Assembly (NCBI GenBank): GCA_017616895.1
Contig: JAFZXE010000012.1
Location: forward strand, 93,582 to 157,581
Source of the DNA: Bacteroidales bacterium
GTDB taxonomy: Bacteria > Bacteroidota > Bacteroidia > Bacteroidales > P3
DNA length: 64,000 bases
Direction: 5' to 3'
Part shown: positions 43,996 to 51,156 of the stretch, piece after piece
How the letters are laid out: the number at the start of each line of letters is the position of its first letter
How positions within the stretch are numbered: position 1 is the stretch's first letter
Position numbers and translations under genes: made by a program
Notes under the pieces: model-generated
Told to the model about the DNA's origin: nothing
The model's input: only the letters and a program-made list of their open reading frames with translations
The model's database searches: none

Positions 43996-44826
43996 TTACA
44001 GTTTGCCGATAATCCGTGTGAAGAGCTCCGTCATGCGGTCGGCAGCGCGGTCGGCAGCCACAACCACGTCGTTGCCGTCGTTGAGGCAGGTGTCGCTCAG
44101 GGCGGCTGCTTCGTTGGTGATGACGCTCATGCCGAAAATCTCAAGTCCGCTGTGACGAGCCACGATGACTTCGGGTACGGTGGACATACCCACCGCGTCG
44201 GCGCCGATGATGTGGAAGTAGCGGTATTCGGCCGGAGTTTCGTAGGTGGGGCCTGTGCTGGCGAGATAGACGCCCTCTTTCATCTCGATGCCCATGTTGC
44301 GGGCTTCGGCGTGGGCGACGGTGCGGATGGCTTTGCTATATACGGTGGTCATGTCGGGAAAGCGAGTGCCGAACTCTTCCATATTGGGTCCTACGAGCGG
44401 GTTGGGCATACGGTTGATGTGGTCGGTGATGATCATCAGGTCGCCCACATGCAGGTCGGGGTTTACGCCGCCGGCGGCGTTGCTCACGAAGAGTCGTTTG
44501 ATTCCCAGTTTGGCGAACACCCTTATCGGCAGCGTGACCTCCTGCATGGTGTAGCCCTCGTAGAAGTGGAAGCGTCCTTGCATCGCCACCACATCCTTGT
44601 TGCCCAGCTTGCCGAAGATCAGGTTGCCTTTATGTCCGGTTGCCGTCGAAGTCTTGAAGTGGGGAATGTCCTTGTATGGGATGACGGTGGGGTTCTCGAT
44701 GCGGTCGCCGAGTTTGCCGAGTCCGCTACCCAACACGATGGCGGCATCGGGAATGCAGCTGATGCGGCTTTTCAGATAGGCGACGGTCTCGTCGATGTTC
44801 TGTAAATATGATTTTGTATCGTACAT
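43996..44826 (-). CDS. Purine nucleoside phosphorylase (trimeric type)
   Basis: 276 residues. Splits purine nucleosides with phosphate into base and ribose 1-phosphate. Family motifs: VLGSGLGKLGD (phosphate-binding loop), GRFHFYEGYTMQEVTLPIRV, SNAAGGVNPDLHVGDLMIITDHIN, STGPTYETPAEYR and GMSTVPEVIVARH, ending FGMSVITNEAA. This is the PNP-II (PunA/human-like) trimeric class, normally preferring guanosine/inosine. First gene of a pair with the BASS transporter; upstream is a stretch of TTTTAAG heptamers. Confidence 0.95.
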   Translation of the reverse strand: MYDTKSYLQNIDETVAYLKSRISCIPDAAIVLGSGLGKLGDRIENPTVIPYKDIPHFKTSTATGHKGNLIFGKLGNKDVVAMQGRFHFYEGYTMQEVTLPIRVFAKLGIKRLFVSNAAGGVNPDLHVGDLMIITDHINRMPNPLVGPNMEEFGTRFPDMTTVYSKAIRTVAHAEARNMGIEMKEGVYLASTGPTYETPAEYRYFHIIGADAVGMSTVPEVIVARHSGLEIFGMSVITNEAAALSDTCLNDGNDVVVAADRAADRMTELFTRIIGKL

Positions 44827-44849
44827 GAGGGGTGTTTTCTGTTGATATG

Positions 44850-44900
44850 TTGATAGTTTTTTAAGTTTTAAGTTTTAAGCTTTAAGTTTTAAGTGCTGAC
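44850..44900. repeat. TTTTAAG 7-bp repeat
   Basis: Five heptamers (TTTTAAG, CTTTAAG) followed by TGCTGAC TGCTAAC, between the bifunctional-nuclease-like gene and the phosphorylase gene. Confidence 0.65.
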
Positions 44901-44906
44901 TGCTAA

Positions 44907-45452
44907 CTACTTCTTCATTTTGTCGATTTGCGCTTGTATTTCGGCTGCTTGCTCGTAGTCTTCATTCTCGAGGCATTCCTGCAACTTCTCTTCCAGTTCT
45001 TCGAGTGTCTGGTGGGTGAATCTCTCCTCGCCCGGATTGTCGAGCAGGAGCGGTTCTACCGATGTTTCGTCGATGATGTTCTGTGTGGCGTAGATGGGTG
45101 CGTGTGCGGTCAGGGCGAGGGTTATGGCGTCGCTGGTTCGAGAGTCGATGCGCTTGTCGTTGAAACCGTCGCTCAGGGTGAGAGAGCTGTAGTAGATGCC
45201 TTCGGAGAAGCGCTCAATGGTCACATCTTTGAGGCTCAACCCGTATTCGTGCATGATGTTGCACATAAGCTTGTGGGTCATCGGACGCTCGGTCTTGACG
45301 GCTTGTAGCGCCAGTATTATCGCTTCGGCTTCGGGTTCACGAATCACGACCGGAATGCATCGTCCGTTGGAGGGTATGGTGAGCATCAGCAGGCAGGAAC
45401 CGCTTTCGCTTACGCGTCTTATCTCTTCGGGAAATACTTCAATGAGAGGCAT
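44907..45452 (-). CDS. Bifunctional nuclease (DUF151) domain protein with UVR motif
   Basis: 181 residues. Residues 15-130 form the DUF151/BFN domain (GRCIPVVIREPEAEAIILAL, RPMTHKLMCNIMHEYGLSLKDV, IDSRTSDAITLALTAHAPIY). The C-terminal 35 residues are a UvrB/UvrC-type UVR helical hairpin (LEELEEKLQECLENEDYEQA). This architecture is standard in Bacteroidota; nuclease activity was reported for plant BFN homologues but is not established for bacterial ones. It lies 21 bases after rdgB in the same transcript, so both may serve nucleotide or DNA maintenance. Confidence 0.92.
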   Translation of the reverse strand: MPLIEVFPEEIRRVSESGSCLLMLTIPSNGRCIPVVIREPEAEAIILALQAVKTERPMTHKLMCNIMHEYGLSLKDVTIERFSEGIYYSSLTLSDGFNDKRIDSRTSDAITLALTAHAPIYATQNIIDETSVEPLLLDNPGEERFTHQTLEELEEKLQECLENEDYEQAAEIQAQIDKMKK

Positions 45453-45473
45453 CTTGAAAGTGTTACGAGTTAA

Positions 45474-46052
45474 TCACTGTTTGTTCAGATATTCGGTCAG
45501 TTGCTTCACCGCCAGTCCTCTGTGGCTTATCATGTTCTTCACTTCCAGAGGCATCTCGGCAAAGGAGACGGCGAAGCGGTCGGGCATGAAGATGGGATCG
45601 TAGCCGAATCCCTCTTTGCCGTAACGCTCGGTGAGTATCTGTCCTTCGACTTTGCCTTCGAAATAGCGAGGTTTGCCATTCTCGATGAGGCAAATCACCG
45701 TGCGGAACTGCGCACGGCGGTTGGTTTCGCCGTCAAGGGCTTTCAGCAGCTTGTTGACGTTGTCGTCAAACGAGCAGTGTTCGCCGGCATAGCGGGCGCT
45801 ATAGACGCCTGGGGCGCCGTCGAGAGCCTCGACCTCAAGACCTGTGTCGTCGGCAAAGCAGTCCTGATGGGTGCGTTCCCACACCCACTGGGCTTTCTGC
45901 AGCGCGTTGCCCTGAAGGGTGTCGGCGGTCTCGGGAATCTCGCCCGATAATCCGGCCTCCTCGAGGCTGACAATCTGGATGGTGCCGTCGAGTATCTCAC
46001 GCACCTCGCCCAGCTTGTGTTTATTGTTGGTGGCAAATATCAGTTTTCGCAT
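45474..46052 (-). CDS. rdgB: XTP/dITP diphosphatase (RdgB/HAM1)
   Basis: 192 residues. Removes non-canonical purine triphosphates from the nucleotide pool. The signature TNNKHKLGEVREIL at residues 8-21 is the substrate-binding SHR/THN loop, with FADDTGLEVEALDGAPGVYSARYAG, GKEGFGYDPIF and the C-terminal ISHRGLAVKQL all present. The length is normal. The upstream leader is made of GTTGATAT/GAGGATAT octamers. Confidence 0.96.
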   Translation of the reverse strand: MRKLIFATNNKHKLGEVREILDGTIQIVSLEEAGLSGEIPETADTLQGNALQKAQWVWERTHQDCFADDTGLEVEALDGAPGVYSARYAGEHCSFDDNVNKLLKALDGETNRRAQFRTVICLIENGKPRYFEGKVEGQILTERYGKEGFGYDPIFMPDRFAVSFAEMPLEVKNMISHRGLAVKQLTEYLNKQ

Positions 46053-46060
46053 TATTTTCT

Positions 46061-46132
46061 GTTGATAAGTGGATATGTTGATATGAGGATATGAGGATAT
46101 GTTGATGGGTTGATATGAGGATATGTTGATAT
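46061..46132. repeat. Nine units of an 8-bp repeat (GTTGATAT/GAGGATAT)
   Basis: 72 bp = 9 x 8 with two unit variants, upstream of rdgB. It is the reverse complement of the ATATCAAC family seen in many gaps of this window. Confidence 0.85.
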
Positions 46133-46190
46133 GTTAACCGTTGATAGGATGTTGGGGCTTATGAGTCTTATAGGTCTTATGGGACTTGTT

Positions 46191-47411
46191 TTACTCATAC
46201 CTTATCGCTACGATGGGATCGAGGTTGGCGGCTTTCTTGGCGGGATACCAGCCGAAGAAGATTCCAACCGCTACGCACACTACGAAACTCAGCACTATGG
46301 CGCCGTAGCTTATGATATAGGGCCACGCAAGGATGGAGGTGATGGCGTAGGCTATCAGCACCCCGAAGATGATGCCGATGATTCCGCCTATCACACTCAA
46401 CACCACGCTCTCGAACAAGAACTGACGCATGATGTCGCGGTTCTGTGCTCCGATGGCCATACGAAGGCCTATCTCTTTGGTGCGCTCGGTGACGGTGACA
46501 TACATGATGTTCATGATGCCGATGCCGCCTACGGCCAACGATATGCCGGCTACGATGGAAAGCAATATGGTGAGGAACCCTAACACCTGGCTCATGGTGG
46601 AGAGCATCTCTTCCTGGGTGAACACGTTGAAGTCGTCGTCCATACCCTCGCGGATGTTGTGGGTGGAGCGCAGTGTGTGGGTTATCTCGACAGCAGCCAT
46701 CTCACTCTCTTCCTCGCTGGTGGCGGACGCCATAATCATGTTGAAGTGGTTGATGCCCATGAAGCGCTTCTGGACGGTGGTGTAGGGTGCGAAGGCTATG
46801 TCGTCCTGATCCTGACCCATCTGGCTCTGGCCTTTGCTTTTCAGCACTCCGATGACCTTCATCGGGATGGAGCCGAAACGGATGGTTTGTCCGATGGGGT
46901 TCTCGCCGTTGGTGAAGAGGGCTTCGGAGATGGTCTTGCCGATGACGCACACTTTTGCATAGCGAGTGACATCTTCGTCGGTGAACATGAGTCCGCGCTC
47001 AAGCGAGTAGTTTTCTATGGAGAGGTATTCGGGAGCCACGCCTTCGACGCTGCCCGAGTGGTTGTTGTTGCCATATACCATCTGGGCGGCGCTATTCACC
47101 ACAGGCGATATGGCGGCCACATAGTGGCAGCTTTTCTGGATGGTCTCGATGTCTTTTAGGTCGAGCGACTTGGTGTTGGAGTTGCCCATATCGACGCCGC
47201 CGCGGTTCTGACGTTCGGGCCACACCATAATCATGTTGGTGCCCATCGAGCTGAACTCGGCACGGGTGTTCTGAGTGGCGCTCTGTCCGATGGAGACCAT
47301 CGTGATGACGGCGGCGATGCCGATGACGACGCCCAGCATGGTGAGAAGGGCGCGTGTCTTGTTGCGCATTATCGCCCGGAGGGCTATCTTTATGAGGTTG
47401 GCGAAGTTCAC
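46191..47411 (-). CDS. MacB-type ABC transporter permease
   Basis: 406 residues. Topology: one N-terminal membrane helix (KTRALLTMLGVVIGIAAVITMVS), a periplasmic domain of about 230 residues (MacB_PCD), then three C-terminal helices with the FtsX signature AVGGIGIMNIMYVTVTERTKEIGLRMAIGA split over the boundary. The MacB class drives periplasmic export through a TolC channel by a mechanotransmission cycle and does not move substrate through the inner membrane itself. The ATPase, MacA-like adaptor and TolC-like channel genes precede it in the same direction. Substrate unknown (macrolides, siderophores or lipoproteins in known cases). Confidence 0.93.
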   Translation of the reverse strand: MNFANLIKIALRAIMRNKTRALLTMLGVVIGIAAVITMVSIGQSATQNTRAEFSSMGTNMIMVWPERQNRGGVDMGNSNTKSLDLKDIETIQKSCHYVAAISPVVNSAAQMVYGNNNHSGSVEGVAPEYLSIENYSLERGLMFTDEDVTRYAKVCVIGKTISEALFTNGENPIGQTIRFGSIPMKVIGVLKSKGQSQMGQDQDDIAFAPYTTVQKRFMGINHFNMIMASATSEEESEMAAVEITHTLRSTHNIREGMDDDFNVFTQEEMLSTMSQVLGFLTILLSIVAGISLAVGGIGIMNIMYVTVTERTKEIGLRMAIGAQNRDIMRQFLFESVVLSVIGGIIGIIFGVLIAYAITSILAWPYIISYGAIVLSFVVCVAVGIFFGWYPAKKAANLDPIVAIRYE

Positions 47412-47455
47412 TTCTAAAATTGAAAATTGAAAGGTGAAAATTGAAAATTGGTAGT
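47412..47455. repeat. ATTGAAA 7-bp repeat
   Basis: Four to five heptamers (ATTGAAA, GGTGAAA) between the ATPase stop and the permease start. Confidence 0.65.
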
Positions 47456-47461
47456 CAGGGG

Positions 47462-48205
47462 TTATTGTGCGTAGTCCTCTGCTTTGGGTAGTGCAGCGAG
47501 GGCGTCGGTAGCAGATTTCGGGGTTACAGGGTGGTCGTCAACCACCAAGCCGTCGCGCAACTTCACCACGCGGGTGGTGAACTCGGAAATGTCGGGTTCG
47601 TGGGTCACGAAGGCGATAGTCTTGCCTTTGTCGTGCAGGCTTTGGAACAGGCTCATGATCTCGTAAGAGGTGCGAGTGTCGAGGTTGCCGGTGGCTTCGT
47701 CGGCGAGGATTATGACCGGGTCGTTGACGATGGCGCGTGCGATGGCCACACGTTGCTGTTGTCCGCCCGAAAGCTGAGCCGAGGTGTGCTCCATACGGTC
47801 TTGCAGACCTACGGCTATTAGTGCTTCGGCGGCACGTTCGCGGCGTTCTTTGGCGCTGAACTTCTTGTTGTACATTAGCGGCAGCTCGACGTTTTCCAGC
47901 GCCGAGGTGCGGGGCAGCAGGTTGTAGTTCTGGAACACGAAACCAATCTTGCGGTTGCGCAGCGTGGCCAGCTCTTTCTTGGTGCGTTCTTTCACGTTCA
48001 CGCCGTCGATGATATAGTCGCCGGAGGTGGGTGTGTCGAGGCATCCGAGTATGTTGAGCAGAGTGGATTTGCCGCTGCCGCTGGTGCCCATGATGCTGAC
48101 AAACTCGCCTTCGTCGATGTCGAAACTTACCCCGCGTAGCGCATGTACGTATTCGCCGCCGACGAGGAAGTCGCGCTTAAGGGTGTTCAACGAAATTATG
48201 CTCAT
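47462..48205 (-). CDS. ABC transporter ATPase (MacB/LolD type)
   Basis: 247 residues. Walker A is GTSGSGKST (residues 40-48), the Q-loop is [21 protein letters not shown], the signature is [19 protein letters not shown], Walker B is [13 protein letters not shown] and the H-loop is [11 protein letters not shown]. The conserved NYNLLPRT segment puts it in the MacB/LolD/FtsE group that works with FtsX-fold permeases. It overlaps the adaptor gene by 4 bases. Energises the tripartite export system together with the permease at 46191. Confidence 0.96.
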   Translation of the reverse strand: MSIISLNTLKRDFLVGGEYVHALRGVSFDIDEGEFVSIMGTSGSGKSTLLNILGCLDTPTSGDYIIDGVNVKERTKKELATLRNRKIGFVFQNYNLLPRTSALENVELPLMYNKKFSAKERRERAAEALIAVGLQDRMEHTSAQLSGGQQQRVAIARAIVNDPVIILADEATGNLDTRTSYEIMSLFQSLHDKGKTIAFVTHEPDISEFTTRVVKLRDGLVVDDHPVTPKSATDALAALPKAEDYAQ

Positions 48206-49494
48206 CTTTTCCTTCTTTCTGGTCCTTCGAAGAGGCTCTTCGCTTTCTTGGTGTTGACCTTTTCGCGGTTGACCGACAGCAGCACTTTCTCGCCTTCGGC
48301 CAACCCTTCGGTTATCACGATGTTGGCGCCGTCGTTAAGACCTGTCGCTACTTCGCGGAAGCTGACGGTTTTGTCTTTCAATACCACAATCGTCTTCTTG
48401 CCGTCGGCTGTCGCTGTGGCGGGGGCTTTGGTTGCGCCGCTCACATCGTCGGGCATCCCCTTTGACATATCTTTGGGGGCTTTCATTCCTTTGGGCATTC
48501 CCTTGGGAGCACCAAATCCTTCGGGCATCTCGGGCAGCGTGTAGCCTTCTTTCTTGAGTATCTTGATGATGTCGGGGGTGAGTTCGAAATAGGTGGCCTC
48601 GAGCGGTGCCAGCACGCCTTCCTGCTCGTTCACCACGATGCTCACGTTGGCGGTCATGCCGGGATAGAGCTTGTTTTCCTCGTTGGGTGCTGCGATGATG
48701 ACTTTATAGGTCACGACGTTGCTTGTGACGGTGGGGTTGAGGCGTAGCTGCTGAACGGTTCCGGTGAACTTGTCTTCGGGGAAGGCGTCAACAGTGAAAA
48801 CCACGCGCTGGCCCTCTTTGACCTGTCCGATGTCGGCTTCGTCGATGTTGGCTTCAACCTGCATCTCGGTCAGGTTGTTGGCAATGGTGAAAAGGGTAGG
48901 GGTGCTGAACGATGCGGCTACCGTCTGTCCCTCTTCCACCTCTTTGTTGAGTATCACGCCGTCGATGGGTGAGTAGATTTCGGCGTATTTGAGGTTGGTT
49001 ACGGCGTTCTCGTAGTTTGACTGTGCCGATATCAGCTGGTTTTTGGCTTGAAGCAGGGTCGATTCAGATTGGTCGTATTCCTCCTGGGTGGCGGCTTTGT
49101 TTTCGTAGAGCCGCTTGATGCGGTCGAAGTTCTTTTGAGCCAAGTCTTTGCTGCTCTGTGCCGTCGAGAGGTTGGCTTTGCTCTGCTTCACCTGCTCGCG
49201 CAGGTTGCTCTTGTCGAGTTCGGCGAGCAGGTCGCCTTTCTTCACGGTGGAGTTGTAATCGACATACAGCTTCTCAACTATGCCGCTCACCTGTGTGCCG
49301 ACGGTCACCTTATAGACGGGTTGTATCTCGCCGGTGGCGGTGATGGTGGTTTCGATTTTGCCGGTTGTGGCATCGGAAGTGTTCACGTTGACTACATACT
49401 TGCCACCTTTCGAGACAATGCTTATCACGATGAAAATCAGCACTACGGCTGCCACCGCAATCCATATCCATTTCTTTTTCTTGCTCTTTGCCAT
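48202..49494 (-). CDS. Periplasmic adaptor of the tripartite exporter (MacA/HlyD type)
   Basis: 430 residues from the ATG at 49492-49494 (MAKSKKKKWIWIAVAAVVLI); a longer frame reaches into repeat DNA. One membrane anchor at residues 8-29, then the lipoyl half TATGEIQPVYKVTVGTQVSG, a coiled-coil hairpin of about 110 residues (LREQVKQSKANLSTAQSSKD to ENAVTNLKYAEIY), the second lipoyl half, a beta-barrel and a membrane-proximal domain. An unusual Gly/Met/Pro/Lys-rich insert (APKGMPKGMKAPKDMSKGMP, about residue 345-365) interrupts the C-terminal part. It links the permease to the TolC-like channel. Confidence 0.93.
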   Translation of the reverse strand: MAKSKKKKWIWIAVAAVVLIFIVISIVSKGGKYVVNVNTSDATTGKIETTITATGEIQPVYKVTVGTQVSGIVEKLYVDYNSTVKKGDLLAELDKSNLREQVKQSKANLSTAQSSKDLAQKNFDRIKRLYENKAATQEEYDQSESTLLQAKNQLISAQSNYENAVTNLKYAEIYSPIDGVILNKEVEEGQTVAASFSTPTLFTIANNLTEMQVEANIDEADIGQVKEGQRVVFTVDAFPEDKFTGTVQQLRLNPTVTSNVVTYKVIIAAPNEENKLYPGMTANVSIVVNEQEGVLAPLEATYFELTPDIIKILKKEGYTLPEMPEGFGAPKGMPKGMKAPKDMSKGMPDDVSGATKAPATATADGKKTIVVLKDKTVSFREVATGLNDGANIVITEGLAEGEKVLLSVNREKVNTKKAKSLFEGPERRKR

Positions 49495-49586
49495 TTTATG
49501 TTTGCTTGAATGTTTGATTACTTGATTGTTTGAGCTCATCAATTTTACATTTGTCAATTCACAATTCACTCTTCACTTTTCACAAT

Positions 49587-50882
49587 TCACTCTCTTCCCA
49601 TGTAGATGTCCAGAACTTTAAGGTCCATCAGGTAGGTGTATTTGTTTTGCAGATAGTCGTTCAGCGCCGAGAGGAATCGGTCTTGCTGAGTCAGCAAATC
49701 GACTGTCGTGACCGCACCGTTCTCGTATTTCAGGCGATAGACGTTGTAGTTCGACTGGTAGGCCTCTTTCAGCAGCTGCGACGAGCGGTACTGGTTCTTC
49801 GCCTGAGCTGTGGCAATATACTGTGCTTCGATGGTTTTGCGCAGTTCCTGTGCTGTCTGGTCGTGCTGCAGTTCTGCCTGCCGCAGGTTTATCTTGCTCT
49901 GCTTCACCTGGGTGATGCTGTTGCCACGCAGGAGCGGTATGTTCAGGTTCAATCCCACGGTGCCGCTGAAGTTGCCTCCGCTCACCATCGTGCCGCTTGT
50001 TTGGTCGAGCTGTGTTCCGCCCAGATAGTAGTTGGCGCCGCCGTTGAGCCCAAGGGTGGGGGAGTAGGCCGATTTGGCTATCTTGACGTTGTATTTTGCC
50101 AAATCGACGTTCATCTGGCTTATCTCCAAGTCGGGCATGTTGCTCTCGGCGGCCCGTATCACCTCTTCCATTGAGAGCAGCTGCATGTTTTCATTGTCGC
50201 CGACCTCCGTTACGCCCACCGTCTGCCCGTTCTCAAGGCACAGCAGGTTGCGCAGCTCCAGTCGGTTGTTTTCTATCGTCAGACGCGTGTTTTCGATGTT
50301 TCCAAGCGCACTCTGGTAGTTTGCCTGCAGCAGCATGTAGTCGCTTTCGAGGAGTTTTCCTACGTTGTACTTCACCTCACCCTCGTTCATCTGTTCCTCG
50401 CTCGTTTTCAGTACGTCACGCTGATAGGTCAGTCTTTCCTGGTTCATCAGTATGGTCATATAGGCCTGTATGATCTGCCCGGCTATGTTGTTCTGGCTCT
50501 GCTTCACCTTCAGCTCGCTCTGTTTGAGCGAGAGCTTGCTCTGCTGCAAGGTGCGCAGATTTGCCAATCCGCTGAAAAGAGTCATGTTGGCGTTCACGCC
50601 AGCCGAGGTGTTGAACGAAGTGCCGCCACCCTGAATGTTCATGTTTTCGCCAGCCGACGCACTCATGCTCGGTGCGAAGTTCCACTTGGCGTTGCTCACG
50701 CTGGCCTCAGCCGACTCGCGGTTCAGCTGTGCCGTCTGCACCGTCAGGTTGTGGTCGTAGGCATACCGTAGGCAGTCGTCCAGCGACATACGCACCGTAT
50801 CCTGCGCCCGACATACACCGCCCACAGCCAGCAAGACCGCCAATATCACAGTTCCCCGCATAGTAATTCTTTCGTGTTTCAT
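49587..50882 (-). CDS. TolC-type outer-membrane channel
   Basis: 431 residues. The signal peptide ends GGVCRAQ. Two outer-membrane efflux protein repeats, each with long helices: DCLRYAYDHNLTVQTAQLNR and SQNNIAGQIIQAYMTILMNQ in the first, EVIRAAESNMPDLEISQMNV and NQYRSSQLLKEAYQSNYNVY in the second. Forms the trimeric exit duct for the MacAB-like system. It is the first gene of the four-gene transcript TolC, adaptor, ATPase, permease. The start region MKHERITMRGTVILAV also offers an internal ATG, eight codons in, as an alternative start. Confidence 0.94.
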   Translation of the reverse strand: MKHERITMRGTVILAVLLAVGGVCRAQDTVRMSLDDCLRYAYDHNLTVQTAQLNRESAEASVSNAKWNFAPSMSASAGENMNIQGGGTSFNTSAGVNANMTLFSGLANLRTLQQSKLSLKQSELKVKQSQNNIAGQIIQAYMTILMNQERLTYQRDVLKTSEEQMNEGEVKYNVGKLLESDYMLLQANYQSALGNIENTRLTIENNRLELRNLLCLENGQTVGVTEVGDNENMQLLSMEEVIRAAESNMPDLEISQMNVDLAKYNVKIAKSAYSPTLGLNGGANYYLGGTQLDQTSGTMVSGGNFSGTVGLNLNIPLLRGNSITQVKQSKINLRQAELQHDQTAQELRKTIEAQYIATAQAKNQYRSSQLLKEAYQSNYNVYRLKYENGAVTTVDLLTQQDRFLSALNDYLQNKYTYLMDLKVLDIYMGRE

Positions 50883-50967
50883 CTATAAATCCGTATTTTA
50901 GAACGAATGTAATCAAAAAATCAAACTGCAAATTTAATCTTTTTTTCGGTATTAGAGCGATTGCGTA

Positions 50968-51110
50968 TAAAATACCATACGTATAAATGCCCTAGGTAAT
51001 CTGTGACTCAATTATAGCTTATACACAGCCTTATCATGGTATAGGCTTTGCATAGACTATATTCAGATTTGACTCAGACTTTAAATAAAGGTCACTTCAG
51101 CCCATAGCAC
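50968..51110 (+). repeat. 11-bp-period array, copy D
   Basis: About thirteen 11-mers, best between 51001 and 51099: CTGTGACTCAA, TTATAGCTTAT, ACACAGCCTTA, TCATGGTATAG, GCTTTGCATAG, ACTATATTCAG, ATTTGACTCAG, ACTTTAAATAA, AGGTCACTTCA. It ends about 47 bases before the TonB receptor start. The last units (GACTCAGACTTTA) match array B. Confidence 0.75.
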
Positions 51111-51156
51111 ACTATTTTCGCTGTTCTGCCGTTTTTATAGGAGTTATATAAAAGTG

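Noticed and set aside
46061-46132. Replication origin-type iterons
   Set aside because: Octamers of the same family occur in many gaps without DnaA boxes or replication genes nearby.
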